NCBI GenBank assembly: GCA_943737045.1
Contig: CALSFV010000223.1
Location: 1,136,001 to 1,200,000, forward strand
Origin: Parapristionchus giblindavisi
Lineage: Eukaryota; Nematoda; Chromadorea; Rhabditida; Diplogasteridae
Direction of reading: 5' to 3'
DNA: 64,000 nt
A model generated the notes under the pieces. It saw only the letters and a program-made list of their open reading frames with translations, did no database searches and was not told the DNA's origin. A program made the position numbers and the translations under genes. This document shows, piece after piece, positions 53,805 through 64,000 of this stretch (its first letter is position 1; each line of letters begins with the position of its first letter).

Positions 53805-53926
53805 CTCGTGTCCGCACAAGCGATTGTATCTCGCGATGACGTCAGATATAGTGTAGACGCGCAGATGTCCCATGCGCAGACCGGCAAAGGATACGGGAAT
53901 TGGAAGAGGATGTACTTGGGGGCAGT
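53805..53926 (-). CDS. LARS2: LARS2 exon A (HIGH-type motif), frameshifted
   Basis: Minus strand from CATTGCAG to GAG|GTACGG. Starts TAPKYILFQFPYP and, two bases out of frame, continues GLRMGHLRVYTISDVIARYN then RLCGHE. FPYPSG-lhMGHvRvYTisD is the ATP-binding HIGH-type signature of leucyl-tRNA synthetase; MGHL here corresponds to the HIGH tetrad. Two extra bases near 53882-53892 ('ttgcc' where a three-base Ser codon is expected) break the frame between PYP and GL. This would destroy the enzyme unless it is a sequencing error. An upstream exon with the targeting peptide was not found. Confidence 0.85.
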
Positions 53927-54507
53927 CTGCAATGTCTCGTGCATCGTTATATTTGCTTTGCTTGCCTACGCCGTAAGCTCCTCCGCCGCGTCTCCTTACG
54001 GCGTAGGCACGTAAGGCAAATGTAACGATTCATCAGTGTATGTATGTCTCAGACGTTGGCATCGAAGACGCTATTCATTTCGGAATGAAGACGACAAAAT
54101 GGTAAACAATAATATTTTATCCTGTTAGCACATTATCTCTTTATCGTCAATCCTTTTCTTTCTCTTAGCCCGAGGTGTGGCTTTAGGTAAAGCCAAAATG
54201 AACTTCAAAGTATGCCACATTCTCATTTTCCAATTTATCAGTAATGCCATTACAGTTTCGACATTTCCTGGAGCAGATTCTTTGGTTGCATACTGAATAT
54301 GAAATCCAATCAAGTGATTGAATTGGACATTGATAACCCCCATTGATCGTGCCGAAAGGAACCCGAATGTGCCTAACCATAAACAGTTCATTGTTACTTT
54401 TTTAAATCGTGAAGGGAAGGCATTCAAAAGATAATTGTCACATTTTGTCCTCTCAACATTTTCACTCTCTTGAGGATTCCCTCATACTTATAATTGAAAG
54501 ACTTACA
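53927..54507. other. No gene seen
   Basis: 'gccgtaagctcctccgccgc' and 'cttacggcgtaggcacgtaa' form a short inverted repeat near 53970-54015. Otherwise there is unremarkable DNA up to the Tc1-like element. Confidence 0.4.
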
Positions 54508-55260
54508 GGGTGCGACACAATTATGGAAACACGATCTTTGATATCCCCTGATCATATGTATTGAGCAAATCGGTTCAACATATAATAATTTATCAACAAC
54601 TATCATATCAACAACAATCTGTGATAACTTCTTAATTCTGCCTCCTTTCGCGTCAATAACTAGCTTCAGACTGTATTGGTGAAAACGACGGTGGCGGAAT
54701 GGTATTTTCGGTCGATTCTTTCCCATTACCGGAGATGGGCCATCTTGAGCGACTCCGGATTCGAGTTGGGACGAGCACAAGTATTGTTCTCAAGAACTGA
54801 TCACACAAAATGGTCGAGAGGGTTGAGATCGGGAGAGTAGGAGGCCATTACGTGGAGCGGGTGAAGGGGTGAAAACGGGGTCTTGAGCCAGGCATTCACA
54901 ATCTTTGCTTTTTGAGTCAGTGCCGAATCGTTCATTAAGCTCCAATGCATGTTCCCAAAGTGGCGCTTGGCCCCGGGGCCTAGACCCTCCATTTGGATCT
55001 CTTACAGGTTGTTATCTTAGTTCACCTTGGCTCCAGGATCGACGAAAACCCGGATATTCCGGCCCATGGCACAGATGTCAGCCCAAACCATGACTTTATG
55101 AGAAAGAGAGCCTCCATTCAACTCTCATCCGCTTCATAGGAGTCCTCTACCAATATCCTATCGTTCTGGTGGTTGTACGATTGTTCCACTGTGAGCAGCG
55201 TCTTATCAGAGAAAGCGTCACAGTGTGTTCCGCCGACGCAGTGCGAGCCAGAAGGACAGG
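54508..55260 (-). mobile_element. Tc1-like transposon, 5'-truncated
   Basis: One end 'cagggtgcgacacaattatg' resembles Tc1-type inverted repeats. Minus-strand coding pieces include SDKTLLTVEQSYNHQNDRIL, HKVMVWADICAMG, AKIVNAWLKT and MASYSPDLNPLDHFV. These match the catalytic core of Tc1/mariner-superfamily transposases in order. The N-terminal DNA-binding region and the other end are absent, where R1 sequence begins (about 55350). Stops and frameshifts interrupt it. Confidence 0.8.
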
Positions 55261-55434
55261 GATATATTCTAGGGCCTGCCATTTCACTGAATGGGAAGCA
55301 ATCAGCACCAAACTCATATACGAGATGCTCATAATGGTGAATTTCAATGAAATTATTTCGAGAATGAACTTATTACTGATATATGTGAAATTGATGAAAC
55401 AAGAAAATGGCGGAACCGGGTTCTTTCGCTAATA

Positions 55435-56608
55435 TTAGGTTGGTTAGAAAGTCCGGTACATTTTTTGGTCAAACTTGTTTAACCAGCATCTCAGTAACAG
55501 ACAAGCGAATGATCAACGATATTGGCCATCAACAGCGATGACCTTCCTCGATCCCCCCTGCAGGGCCAGGGCCCTACTTGCCTACCACTCCGAGGACTTA
55601 GAGCCAAAATAGTGTGCGATGTCGCGAATGAGGTCGGTCTCATTCTGGAAGTCGTGCTCATCGAGATGGCGTTGAAGGTCGGAGAATAGGTGGTAATCAT
55701 AAGGAGCTAGGTCCATGCTGTAGGTTGGGTGGGGTAGGAAGTATCAGCCATACAACGATAGCTCGTTCTTGGTCTTTTTCGGGGAGTCTGTCGGGGATCT
55801 AGTGTTGTCATGCAGAAATGATATTTTTGCTGTACTTCCCCAGGCGGAATCGAAATGGAATTTCAGGCTACGAAGTTGATGAATGTAGACATCGGTGTCG
55901 ATGGTGCTGCCAGGCTTTAGCAGAACTGAGCCACCCGCCCTTGGGTTCAACGTTAGAATACATCACCCACCTCTCATCGCCGGTCATGATTCGATCAAGT
56001 CATTCGAACCGGCGATGGGAGGTGAGGAGTTTCAACGACGTGTCGACCCTCCTCTGACTGTCGAAATCAGTCAGGGTATGGGGTAGCTTTCTTTTAAACT
56101 TTTTAGTCTTCCCGACAGATTCCAATTCGAGGACAACAGTAGCATGGAAGGCCCAAAGTACCTGCTCCATATTGCGGGTGGTATGGTATGGGCTCTTCTC
56201 CAACGTTCTCCGCAAAAGGTCCGCATACAGATAAAGCTGACGACCCGACCTCGGCTGGTCGTCGAGGTCGCACTCCTTCTTCTTGAACAATTGGTACGAT
56301 TTGCTCAGCATGTGATGGACGACGAACTTCTCGCCGTACACGGTGTTGATATGGTTTTCCCCAGCCTTCTCTTTTAGCTTTGAGAATTGCGCGAATATGA
56401 GGTCATGACCAAAGTGAAAAACTGACGGAAGTAAAACAACCGCCATTGCTCGTGAACAATGCTGTTGACTTGTGGGCCTAGTAAAAAAGAATACGAGATG
56501 TTCATACTCTCTAACCCACCTATGGGGAATTAGATCACATGTTTACACGAGCAGCGACATCGCAGCAAAAATGCCCTAAAAATGTACCGGACTTTCTAAC
56601 CAACCTGA
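55435..56608 (-). mobile_element. mariner transposon, near-perfect ends, TA duplication
   Basis: 1174 bp with 31-bp terminal inverted repeats that differ at one position; they start TTAGGTTGGTTAGAAAGTCC. TA flanks both sides. The transposase reads on the minus strand in several frames. The N-terminal part (56446 downward) has DLDDQPRSGRQ and KLPHTLTDFDSQRRVD. Then come MTGDERWVMYSNVEPKGGW, FLHDNTR and YSMDLAPYDYHLF. The well-kept ends suggest a fairly recent insertion of an already defective or since-mutated copy. Confidence 0.95.
55560..56446 (-). pseudogene. mariner transposase, frameshifted
   Basis: An ATG at 56446 opens the helix-turn-helix region and the frame holds for 148 codons. The catalytic region continues in shifted frames: GDERW (first Asp), HDN (second Asp) and LAPYDYH (third Asp), the DD34D pattern. 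At least two frame breaks prevent a functional product. Confidence 0.85.
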
Positions 56609-56760
56609 TACAAAAAGCGCAGTTTAGCTAAAAGGAAATCACGAATAGAAATAGGAAAAAAAAGAGTTGAATTGAATTTTTTTCATGGTCAAAGATTTTC
56701 AAACCGAGTTCGTCATTAAACTTTTTTTCAGTTGTTTCGCTCTAAGCTCTAAGACTGGCT

Positions 56761-56892
56761 CTAAGACTTTGCTACATGACTAGCCATGAAGTTACTAACT
56801 TATCAAAGGACCCGGACCTAATTTTAAACCCTCCGCTCTGGCCGTACTCCCTCGTCTCTTACGTCTCTCACGTCTCTCCTTACCTTTCAGGG
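56761..56892 (+). repeat. Half hairpin MITE leading into satellite array 3
   Basis: 'gacctaattttaaaccctcc' followed by 'tctcttacgtctctc'. The same junction precedes arrays 1, 4 and 5. Confidence 0.75.
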
Positions 56893-57593
56893 ATCATAGT
56901 CACTCTCCCTCTTGATCATATTCACTCTCCCTCTTGATCATAGTCACTCTCCCTCTTGATCATATTCACTCTCCCTCTTGATCATATTCATTCTCCCTCT
57001 TGATCATATTCACTCTCCCTCTTGATCATATTCACTCCCCCTCTTGATCATATTCACTCTCCCTCTTGATCATATTCACTCTCCCTCTTGATCATATTCA
57101 CTCTCCCTCTTGATCATATTCACTCTCCTCTTGATCATATTCACTCTCCCTCTTGATCATATTCACTCTCCCTCTTGATCATATTCACTCTCCCTCTTGA
57201 TCATATTCAGTCTCCCTCTTGATCATATTCAGTCTCCCTCTTGATCATATTCAGTCTCCCTCTTGATCATATTCACTCTCCCTCTTGATCATATTCACTC
57301 TCCCTCTTGATCATATTCACTCTCCCTCTTGATCATATTCACTCTCCCTCTTGATCATATTCACTCTCCCTCTTGATCATATTCAGTCTCCCTCTTGATC
57401 ATATTCACTCTCCCTCTTGATCATATTCACTCTCCATCTTGATCATATTCACTCTCCCTCTTGATCATATTCACTCTCCATCTTGATCATATTCACTCTC
57501 CCTCTTGATCATATTCACTCTCCCTCTTGATCATATTCACTCTCCCTCTTGATCATATTCACTCTCCCTCTTGATCATATTCACTCTCCCTCT
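56893..57593 (+). repeat. 22-bp satellite array 3
   Basis: About 32 units, nearly all the TCATATTCAC type. A few have TCATATTCAG in a row (57205-57260) or TCATAGTCAC. One unit at about 57123 lacks a C. Confidence 0.97.
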
Positions 57594-57747
57594 TTGACCT
57601 TTGAACTTTGATATCCTGGTAACGCAGTAAATCTTACCACGCGCCCTCTACCGTATCCCTACCGTATACCGTCCTACCGTATCCTAGTGAACTACTAGAT
57701 ATATTTCATGTATTCAAAGATCAAAGGTCAAAGATCATTCGATTCAG

Positions 57748-57835
57748 ATCAATCTCAGATCGGGAAGTTCTGCGGCAATTCACTCAATGCAGACGTGCCA
57801 AGGCTGTCAGAGGACCGGTCGGTGCCCATCCACAG
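57748..57835 (+). CDS. Laminin-G exon C, 88 bp (copy)
   Basis: Open, phase 0-1: INLRSGSSAAIHSMQTCQGC then QRTGRCPST, donor GTAGGA. The identical copy is at 60586-60673. Confidence 0.5.
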
Positions 57836-58696
57836 GTAGGATAATTATAGTCAGAGATCAAAGATCAATGACCAAAGATCAAAGATCAAGAAGATGATCG
57901 ACAGCAGACAATACAGATTGCGCGGCCCCTAGGAATCGGAACGGAGCCTCTGGGGACTAAGCTCCGCAATTGGGTCCGGGCTTCTAGATTAGTGCCGCCG
58001 CCGTAGGGATCGCCATCGTGCGGTGGCTTGGTCCTGAAGATTTTCAAGTTTTTCAGCTTTGATCAGTTAGCACCATTATGGCAAGTCGTGAACTTACGTC
58101 TTTGGGTCCTTACGTGCTTACCTTTCAGGGAATCCTCCCACACACAACTGGGAAAAAAAGTTTAATAACGCACTCGGTTTCAAATTCTTTGACCATGGCA
58201 AAAATTCAATTGCACCCTTTTTTCCTATTTCTATTCGTGATTTTCTTTTTAGCTAAACTGCACTTTTTGTATTAGCGATAAAACCCGGTTCATTGCCGCC
58301 ATTTTCTTGTTTCATAAATTTCAATAATATCAGTAGATCGGGTAAATTGCAATACCACGATCTGACTGGGACCTTATGAAGACTAAAGTAGTGGAGGGTA
58401 GAGGGACATCATAAAGTGAAAACTTTATTTTCGAAATTATTGATTTTTAAGGTTAAACGAACAACTAATTGTAAGTTCATTGTAGAGAGACCAAAGTTCA
58501 TCAGAGTGGATAAGAAGAGAGTGGATGACGGACAAAGGCATGATATCAAGTTGGTTAGAGTTGATGATCACTCTTGAGGTTAGACTTATTGAGAACTGAT
58601 TTAAATAACTGATGATGGCTCGCACGGACCTAAGTTTAAACCCTCCGCTCTGGCCGTACTCCCTCGTCTCTTACGTCTCTCCTTACCTTTCAGGGA
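57836..58696 (+). repeat. R1 copy between LamG C and satellite array 4
   Basis: GATCAAA clusters at 57858-57890, then 'gattgcgcggcccctaggaa', the R1 core, and a half hairpin MITE at 58625-58655. No gene is seen. Confidence 0.75.
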
Positions 58697-60431
58697 TCGT
58701 ATTCACTCTCCCTCTTGATCATATTCACTCTCCCTCTTGATCATATTCACTCTCCCTCTTGATCATATTCACTCTTCCTCTTGATCATATTCACTCTCCT
58801 TCTTCATCATATTCACTTCCCCTCTTGATCATATTCACTTCCCCTCTTGATCATATTCACTTCCCCTCTTGATCATATTCACTCTTCCTCTTGATCATAT
58901 TCACTCTCCTTCTTCATCATATTCACTTCCCCTCTTGATCATATTCACTTCCCCTCTTGATCATATTCACTTCCCCTCTTGATCATATTCACTCCCCCTC
59001 TTGATCATATTCACTCCCCCTCTTGATCATATTCACTCTCCCTCTTGATCATATTCACTCTCCCTCTTGATCATATTCACTCCCCCTCTTGATCATATTC
59101 ACTCTCCCTCTTGATCATATTCACTCTCCCTCTTGATCATATTCACTCTCCCTCTTGATCATATTCACTCTCCCTCTTGATCATATTCACTCTCCCTCTT
59201 GATCATATTCACTCTCCCTCTTGATCATATTCACTCTCCCTCTTGATCATATTCACTCTCCCTCTTGATCATATTCACTCTCCCTCTTGATCATATTCAC
59301 TCTCCCTCTTGATCATATTCACTCTCCCCCTTGATCATATTCACTCTCCCTCTTGATCATATTCACTCTCCCTCTTGATCATATTCACTCTCCCTCTTGA
59401 TCATATTCACTCTCCCTCTTGATCATATTCACTCTCCCTCTTGATCATATTCACTCTCCCTCTTGATCATATTCACTCTCCCTCTTGATCATATTCACTC
59501 TCCCTCTTGATCATATTCACTCTCCCTCTTGATCATATTCACTCTCCCTCTTGATCGTAGTCACTCTCCCTCTTGATCGTAGTCACTCTCCCTCTTGATC
59601 ATATTCACTCTCCCTCTTGATCATATTCACTCTCCCTCTTGATCATATTCACTCTCCCTCTTGATCATATTCACTCTCCCTCTTGATCATATTCACTCTC
59701 CCTCTTGATCATATTCACTCTCCCTCTTGATCATATTCACTCTCCCTCTTGATCATATTCACTCTCCCTCTTGATCATATTCACTCTCCCTCTTGATCAT
59801 ATTCACTCTCCCTCTTGATCATATTCACTCTCCCTCTTGATCATATTCACTCTCCCTCTTGATCATATTCACTCTCCCCCTTGATCATATTCACTCTCCC
59901 TCTTGATCATATTCACTCTCCCTCTTGATCATAATCACTCTCCCTCTTGATCATATTCACTCTCCCTCTTGATCATATTCACTCTCCCTCTTGATCATAT
60001 TCACTCTCCCTCTTGATCATATTCACTCTCCCTCTTGATCATATTCACTCTCCCTCTTGATCATATTCACTCTCCCTCTTGATCATATTCACTCTCCCTC
60101 TTGATCATATTCACTCTCCCTCTTGATCATATTCACTCTCCCTCTTGATCATATTCACTCTCCCTCTTGATCATATTCACTCTCCCCCTTGATCATATTC
60201 ACTCTCCCTCTTGATCATTTTCATTCTCCCTCTTGATCATAATCACTCTCCCTCTTGATCATATTCACTCTCCCTCTTGATCATATTCACTCTCCCTCTT
60301 GATCATATTCACTCTCCCTCTTGATCATATTCACTCTCCCTCTTGATCATATTCACTCTCCCTCTTGATCATATTCACTCTCCCTCTTGATCATATTCAC
60401 TCTCCCTCTTGATCATATTCACTCTCCCTCT
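58697..60431 (+). repeat. 22-bp satellite array 4
   Basis: About 79 units. The left edge has an internal repeat of CTTCCTCTTG/CTTCTTCATC variants (58770-58990), and two TCGTAGTCAC units lie at 59554-59590. The whole pattern is copied in array 5. Confidence 0.97.
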
Positions 60432-63270
60432 TTGACCTTTGAACTTTGATATCCTGGTAACGCAGTAAATCTTACCACGCGCCCTCTACCGTATCCCTAC
60501 CGTATACCGTCCTACCGTATCCTAGTGAACTACTAGATATATTTCATGTATTCAAAGATCAAAGGTCAAAGATCATTCGATTCAGATCAATCTCAGATCG
60601 GGAAGTTCTGCGGCAATTCACTCAATGCAGACGTGCCAAGGCTGTCAGAGGACCGGTCGGTGCCCATCCACAGGTAGGATAATTATAGTCAGAGATCAAA
60701 GATCAATGACCAAAGATCAAAGATCAAGAAGATGATCGACAGCAGACAATACAGATTGCGCGGCCCCTAGGAATCGGAACGGAGCCTCTGGGGACTAAGC
60801 TCCGCAATTGGGTCCGGGCTTCTAGATTAGTGCCGCCGCCGTAGGGATCGCCATCGTGCGGTGGCTTGGTCCTGAAGATTTTCAAGTTTTTCAGCTTTGA
60901 TCAGTTAGCACCATTATGGCAAGTCGTGAACTTACGTCTTTGGGTCCTTACGTGCTTACCTTTCAGGGAATCCTCCCACACACAACTGGGAAAAAAAGTT
61001 TAATAACGCACTCGGTTTCAAATTCTTTGACCATGGCAAAAATTCAATTGCACCCTTTTTTCCTATTTCTATTCGTGATTTTCTTTTTAGCTAAACTGCA
61101 CTTTTTGTATTAGCGATAAAACCCGGTTCATTGCCGCCATTTTCTTGTTTCATAAATTTCAATAATATCAGTAGATCGGGTAAATTGCAATACCACGATC
61201 TGACTGGGACCTTATGAAGACTAAAGTAGTGGAGGGTAGAGGGACATCATAAAGTGAAAACTTTATTTTCGAAATTATTGATTTTTAAGGTTAAACGAAC
61301 AACTAATTGTAAGTTCATTGTAGAGAGACCAAAGTTCATCAGAGTGGATAAGAAGAGAGTGGATGACGGACAAAGGCATGATATCAAGTTGGTTAGAGTT
61401 GATGATCACTCTTGAGGTTAGACTTATTGAGAACTGATTTAAATAACTGATGATGGCTCGCACGGACCTAAGTTTAAACCCTCCGCTCTGGCCGTACTCC
61501 CTCGTCTCTTACGTCTCTCCTTACCTTTCAGGGATCGTATTCACTCTCCCTCTTGATCATATTCACTCTCCCTCTTGATCATATTCACTCTCCCTCTTGA
61601 TCATATTCACTCTTCCTCTTGATCATATTCACTCTCCTTCTTCATCATATTCACTTCCCCTCTTGATCATATTCACTTCCCCTCTTGATCATATTCACTT
61701 CCCCTCTTGATCATATTCACTCTTCCTCTTGATCATATTCACTCTCCTTCTTCATCATATTCACTTCCCCTCTTGATCATATTCACTTCCCCTCTTGATC
61801 ATATTCACTTCCCCTCTTGATCATATTCACTCCCCCTCTTGATCATATTCACTCCCCCTCTTGATCATATTCACTCTCCCTCTTGATCATATTCACTCTC
61901 CCTCTTGATCATATTCACTCCCCCTCTTGATCATATTCACTCTCCCTCTTGATCATATTCACTCTCCCTCTTGATCATATTCACTCTCCCTCTTGATCAT
62001 ATTCACTCTCCCTCTTGATCATATTCACTCTCCCTCTTGATCATATTCACTCTCCCTCTTGATCATATTCACTCTCCCTCTTGATCATATTCACTCTCCC
62101 TCTTGATCATATTCACTCTCCCTCTTGATCATATTCACTCTCCCTCTTGATCATATTCACTCTCCCCCTTGATCATATTCACTCTCCCTCTTGATCATAT
62201 TCACTCTCCCTCTTGATCATATTCACTCTCCCTCTTGATCATATTCACTCTCCCTCTTGATCATATTCACTCTCCCTCTTGATCATATTCACTCTCCCTC
62301 TTGATCATATTCACTCTCCCTCTTGATCATATTCACTCTCCCTCTTGATCATATTCACTCTCCCTCTTGATCATATTCACTCTCCCTCTTGATCGTAGTC
62401 ACTCTCCCTCTTGATCGTAGTCACTCTCCCTCTTGATCATATTCACTCTCCCTCTTGATCATATTCACTCTCCCTCTTGATCATATTCACTCTCCCTCTT
62501 GATCATATTCACTCTCCCTCTTGATCATATTCACTCTCCCTCTTGATCATATTCACTCTCCCTCTTGATCATATTCACTCTCCCTCTTGATCATATTCAC
62601 TCTCCCTCTTGATCATATTCACTCTCCCTCTTGATCATATTCACTCTCCCTCTTGATCATATTCACTCTCCCTCTTGATCATATTCACTCTCCCTCTTGA
62701 TCATATTCACTCTCCCCCTTGATCATATTCACTCTCCCTCTTGATCATATTCACTCTCCCTCTTGATCATAATCACTCTCCCTCTTGATCATATTCACTC
62801 TCCCTCTTGATCATATTCACTCTCCCTCTTGATCATATTCACTCTCCCTCTTGATCATATTCACTCTCCCTCTTGATCATATTCACTCTCCCTCTTGATC
62901 ATATTCACTCTCCCTCTTGATCATATTCACTCTCCCTCTTGATCATATTCACTCTCCCTCTTGATCATATTCACTCTCCCTCTTGATCATATTCACTCTC
63001 CCTCTTGATCATATTCACTCTCCCCCTTGATCATATTCACTCTCCCTCTTGATCATTTTCATTCTCCCTCTTGATCATAATCACTCTCCCTCTTGATCAT
63101 ATTCACTCTCCCTCTTGATCATATTCACTCTCCCTCTTGATCATATTCACTCTCCCTCTTGATCATATTCACTCTCCCTCTTGATCATATTCACTCTCCC
63201 TCTTGATCATATTCACTCTCCCTCTTGATCATATTCACTCTCCCTCTTGATCATATTCACTCTCCCTCTT
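60432..63270 (+). repeat. 2838-bp tandem duplication, unit 2
   Basis: Repeats 57594-60431 in order and variant pattern. It ends within array 5, where a TCGTGGTC-type edge begins at about 63294. Confidence 0.93.
60586..60673 (+). CDS. Laminin-G exon C, 88 bp (copy identical to 57748)
   Basis: Base-for-base repeat of 57748-57835 within the tandem duplication. Confidence 0.5.
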
Positions 63271-63400
63271 GATCATATTCACTCTCCCTCTTGATCGTGG
63301 TCTCTCTCCCTCTTGATCGTGGTCTCTCTCTCGCTCTTGATCGTGGTCTCTCTCTCGCTCTTAATCGTGGTCTCTCTCCCTCTTGATCGTGGTCCCTCTC
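61535..63400 (+). repeat. 22-bp satellite array 5
   Basis: About 84 units. Same variant order as array 4, plus a divergent right edge with TCGTGGTCTCTCTC units (63294-63400). Confidence 0.97.
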
Positions 63401-63559
63401 CCTCTTTGATCTTTGAACTTTGATATCCTTGTAACGCAGTAAATCTTACCACGCGCCCTCTACCGTATCCCTACCGTATACCGTCCTACCGTATCCTAGT
63501 GAACTACTAGATATATTTCATATATTCAAAGATCAAAGATCAAAGATCATTCGATTCAG
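63401..63559 (+). repeat. TACCGTA stretch and GATCAAA cluster
   Basis: 'ctaccgtatccctaccgtat' and three heptamers at 63527-63548 precede the exon C copy. Confidence 0.6.
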
Positions 63560-63647
63560 CTCAATCTCGGATCGGGAACGTTTGTGACAATTCAATCAAT
63601 GCAGACGTACCAAGGCTGTCAGAGTACAGTGAGGTACCTAACCACAG
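63560..63647 (+). CDS. Laminin-G exon C, 88 bp, diverged
   Basis: Open, phase 0-1: LNLGSGTFVTIQSMQTYQGC then QSTVRYLTT. It keeps LGSG but has lost two of the cysteines seen in other copies. Confidence 0.45.
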
Positions 63648-64000
63648 GTGGGATAATTATAATCAGAAATAAAAGATCAAAGATCAAAGATCAAAGATTA
63701 TTTATCATTATCAAGTTCAAAGTTCATATCTAGTGCAAACATGGTCATTCATATCAGTCGTTAGCGAAAGATCGGAGATTTTAGACAATAGCGTAATTAG
63801 AATGAAAAATCAGTGATCAAAGATCAATTTCACTTCGAAGGTCGTTTCGGAAGATGATCGACAGCAGACATTGCGGGCGGGCGGCGAGGCTACTGCACTC
63901 AATATCATAAATCAATCAGAAGCGGGTATTGAAACTGGGTCGTTTTGGCAACCAAAGAAAACCAATAATCACTTCAAGTTCAGCGATAGATCGGATACAC
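63648..64000 (+). repeat. LamG module flank, continues beyond the window
   Basis: GATCAAA clusters at 63675-63700 and 63812-63825, then 'gggtattgaaactgggtcgt', matching 33930-34020 and leading into an R1 flank. Confidence 0.65.

Larger units (their letters stand above)
55375..56760 (-). repeat. R1 repeat split by mariner
   Basis: R1 in minus orientation, ending '...ctttcgctaaTA' before and resuming 'TAcaaaaagcgcagtttagc' after the element at 55435-56608. The unbroken form is at 18080-18150. Confidence 0.9.
57594..60431 (+). repeat. 2838-bp tandem duplication, unit 1
   Basis: Contains TACCGTA words, LamG exon C, GATCAAA clusters, an R1 copy and satellite array 4. The second unit starts at 60432 with a shift of exactly 2838 bp. 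The non-satellite part (about 1100 bp) shows no difference that I could find. It is either a very recent duplication or an assembly duplicate. Confidence 0.93.

Noticed and set aside
764..63400. Telomeric or ribosomal DNA
   Set aside because: No TTAGG, TTAGGC or TTAGGG arrays and no rRNA sequence; the 22-bp satellite is unrelated.
3376..64000. LTR retrotransposon or endogenous retrovirus
   Set aside because: No long terminal direct repeats, gag, protease or integrase motifs were seen; repeated blocks are explained by R1, R2 and LamG modules.

Overview
This window is repeat-dominated nuclear DNA from a metazoan, probably an invertebrate. Coding sequence occurs as short exons with GT-AG borders and large introns. 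Three nuclear gene families are recognisable: RAB3GAP2, LARS2 and ribosomal protein L35. There is one intact eukaryotic-type tRNA-Thr. The transposons are mariner, Tc1-like, a CR1-like LINE, piggyBac-type MITEs and foldback elements. The acceptors (TTTCAG, TTCCAG) and the Tc1-type transposase would suit a nematode, but that is only a guess. There are no bacterial operons or ribosome binding sites.

Plus-strand genes. Exons at 12191-12275 and 12857-12935 join in phase and read as the beta-propeller segment of the Rab3 GTPase-activating protein non-catalytic subunit. Neighbouring exon-like segments (10098-10562, 15040-15177, 15279-15346, 24781-26924) are less certain. One of them (10098-10562) is split by a 347-bp transposon. 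A single 42-codon exon of ribosomal protein L35 lies at 26134-26259.

Minus-strand genes. Mitochondrial leucyl-tRNA synthetase (LARS2) exons lie at 53805-53926, 53404-53489 and 53062-53128, with matching phases, and again at 42266-42388. The gene would be spread over at least 11.6 kb of repeats. It carries a frameshift in one exon and a broken exon end, so it may be a pseudogene. A small C-terminal exon with the motif NCSASGA occurs four times on this strand.

Laminin-G exon array. The same laminin-G exon modules recur through the window together with their introns: an N-terminal half (A), an 82/88-bp exon (C) and a 225-bp exon (B). Copies lie near 4, 7, 17, 19, 23, 33-34, 41, 50-51, 57, 60 and 63 kb. 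Either this is one very large matrix-protein gene grown by unequal exchange, or it is a set of dispersed captured exons. Introns and flanks carry GATCAAA heptamers, which match the TCF/LEF binding consensus.

Repeats. Five arrays of a 22-bp satellite (764-3013, 31491-32965, 56893-57593, 58697-60431, 61535-63400) occupy about 12% of the window. Two copies of a large palindromic element (4696-6140 and an expanded 34984-40205) contain a 41-bp hairpin minisatellite that is open in all three forward frames. Exact tandem duplications of 1155 bp and 2838 bp indicate very recent amplification. Several insertions can be dated relative to each other because the empty target site is present elsewhere in the window: a mariner copy, two 113-bp TTAA MITEs, a 432-bp MITE and an inverted-repeat element. 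A 459-bp foldback lies inside a LINE. No defence system, CRISPR array or other known gene system was found. The most unusual structures are the palindromic 41-bp element and the multiplied LamG/TCF-motif modules.
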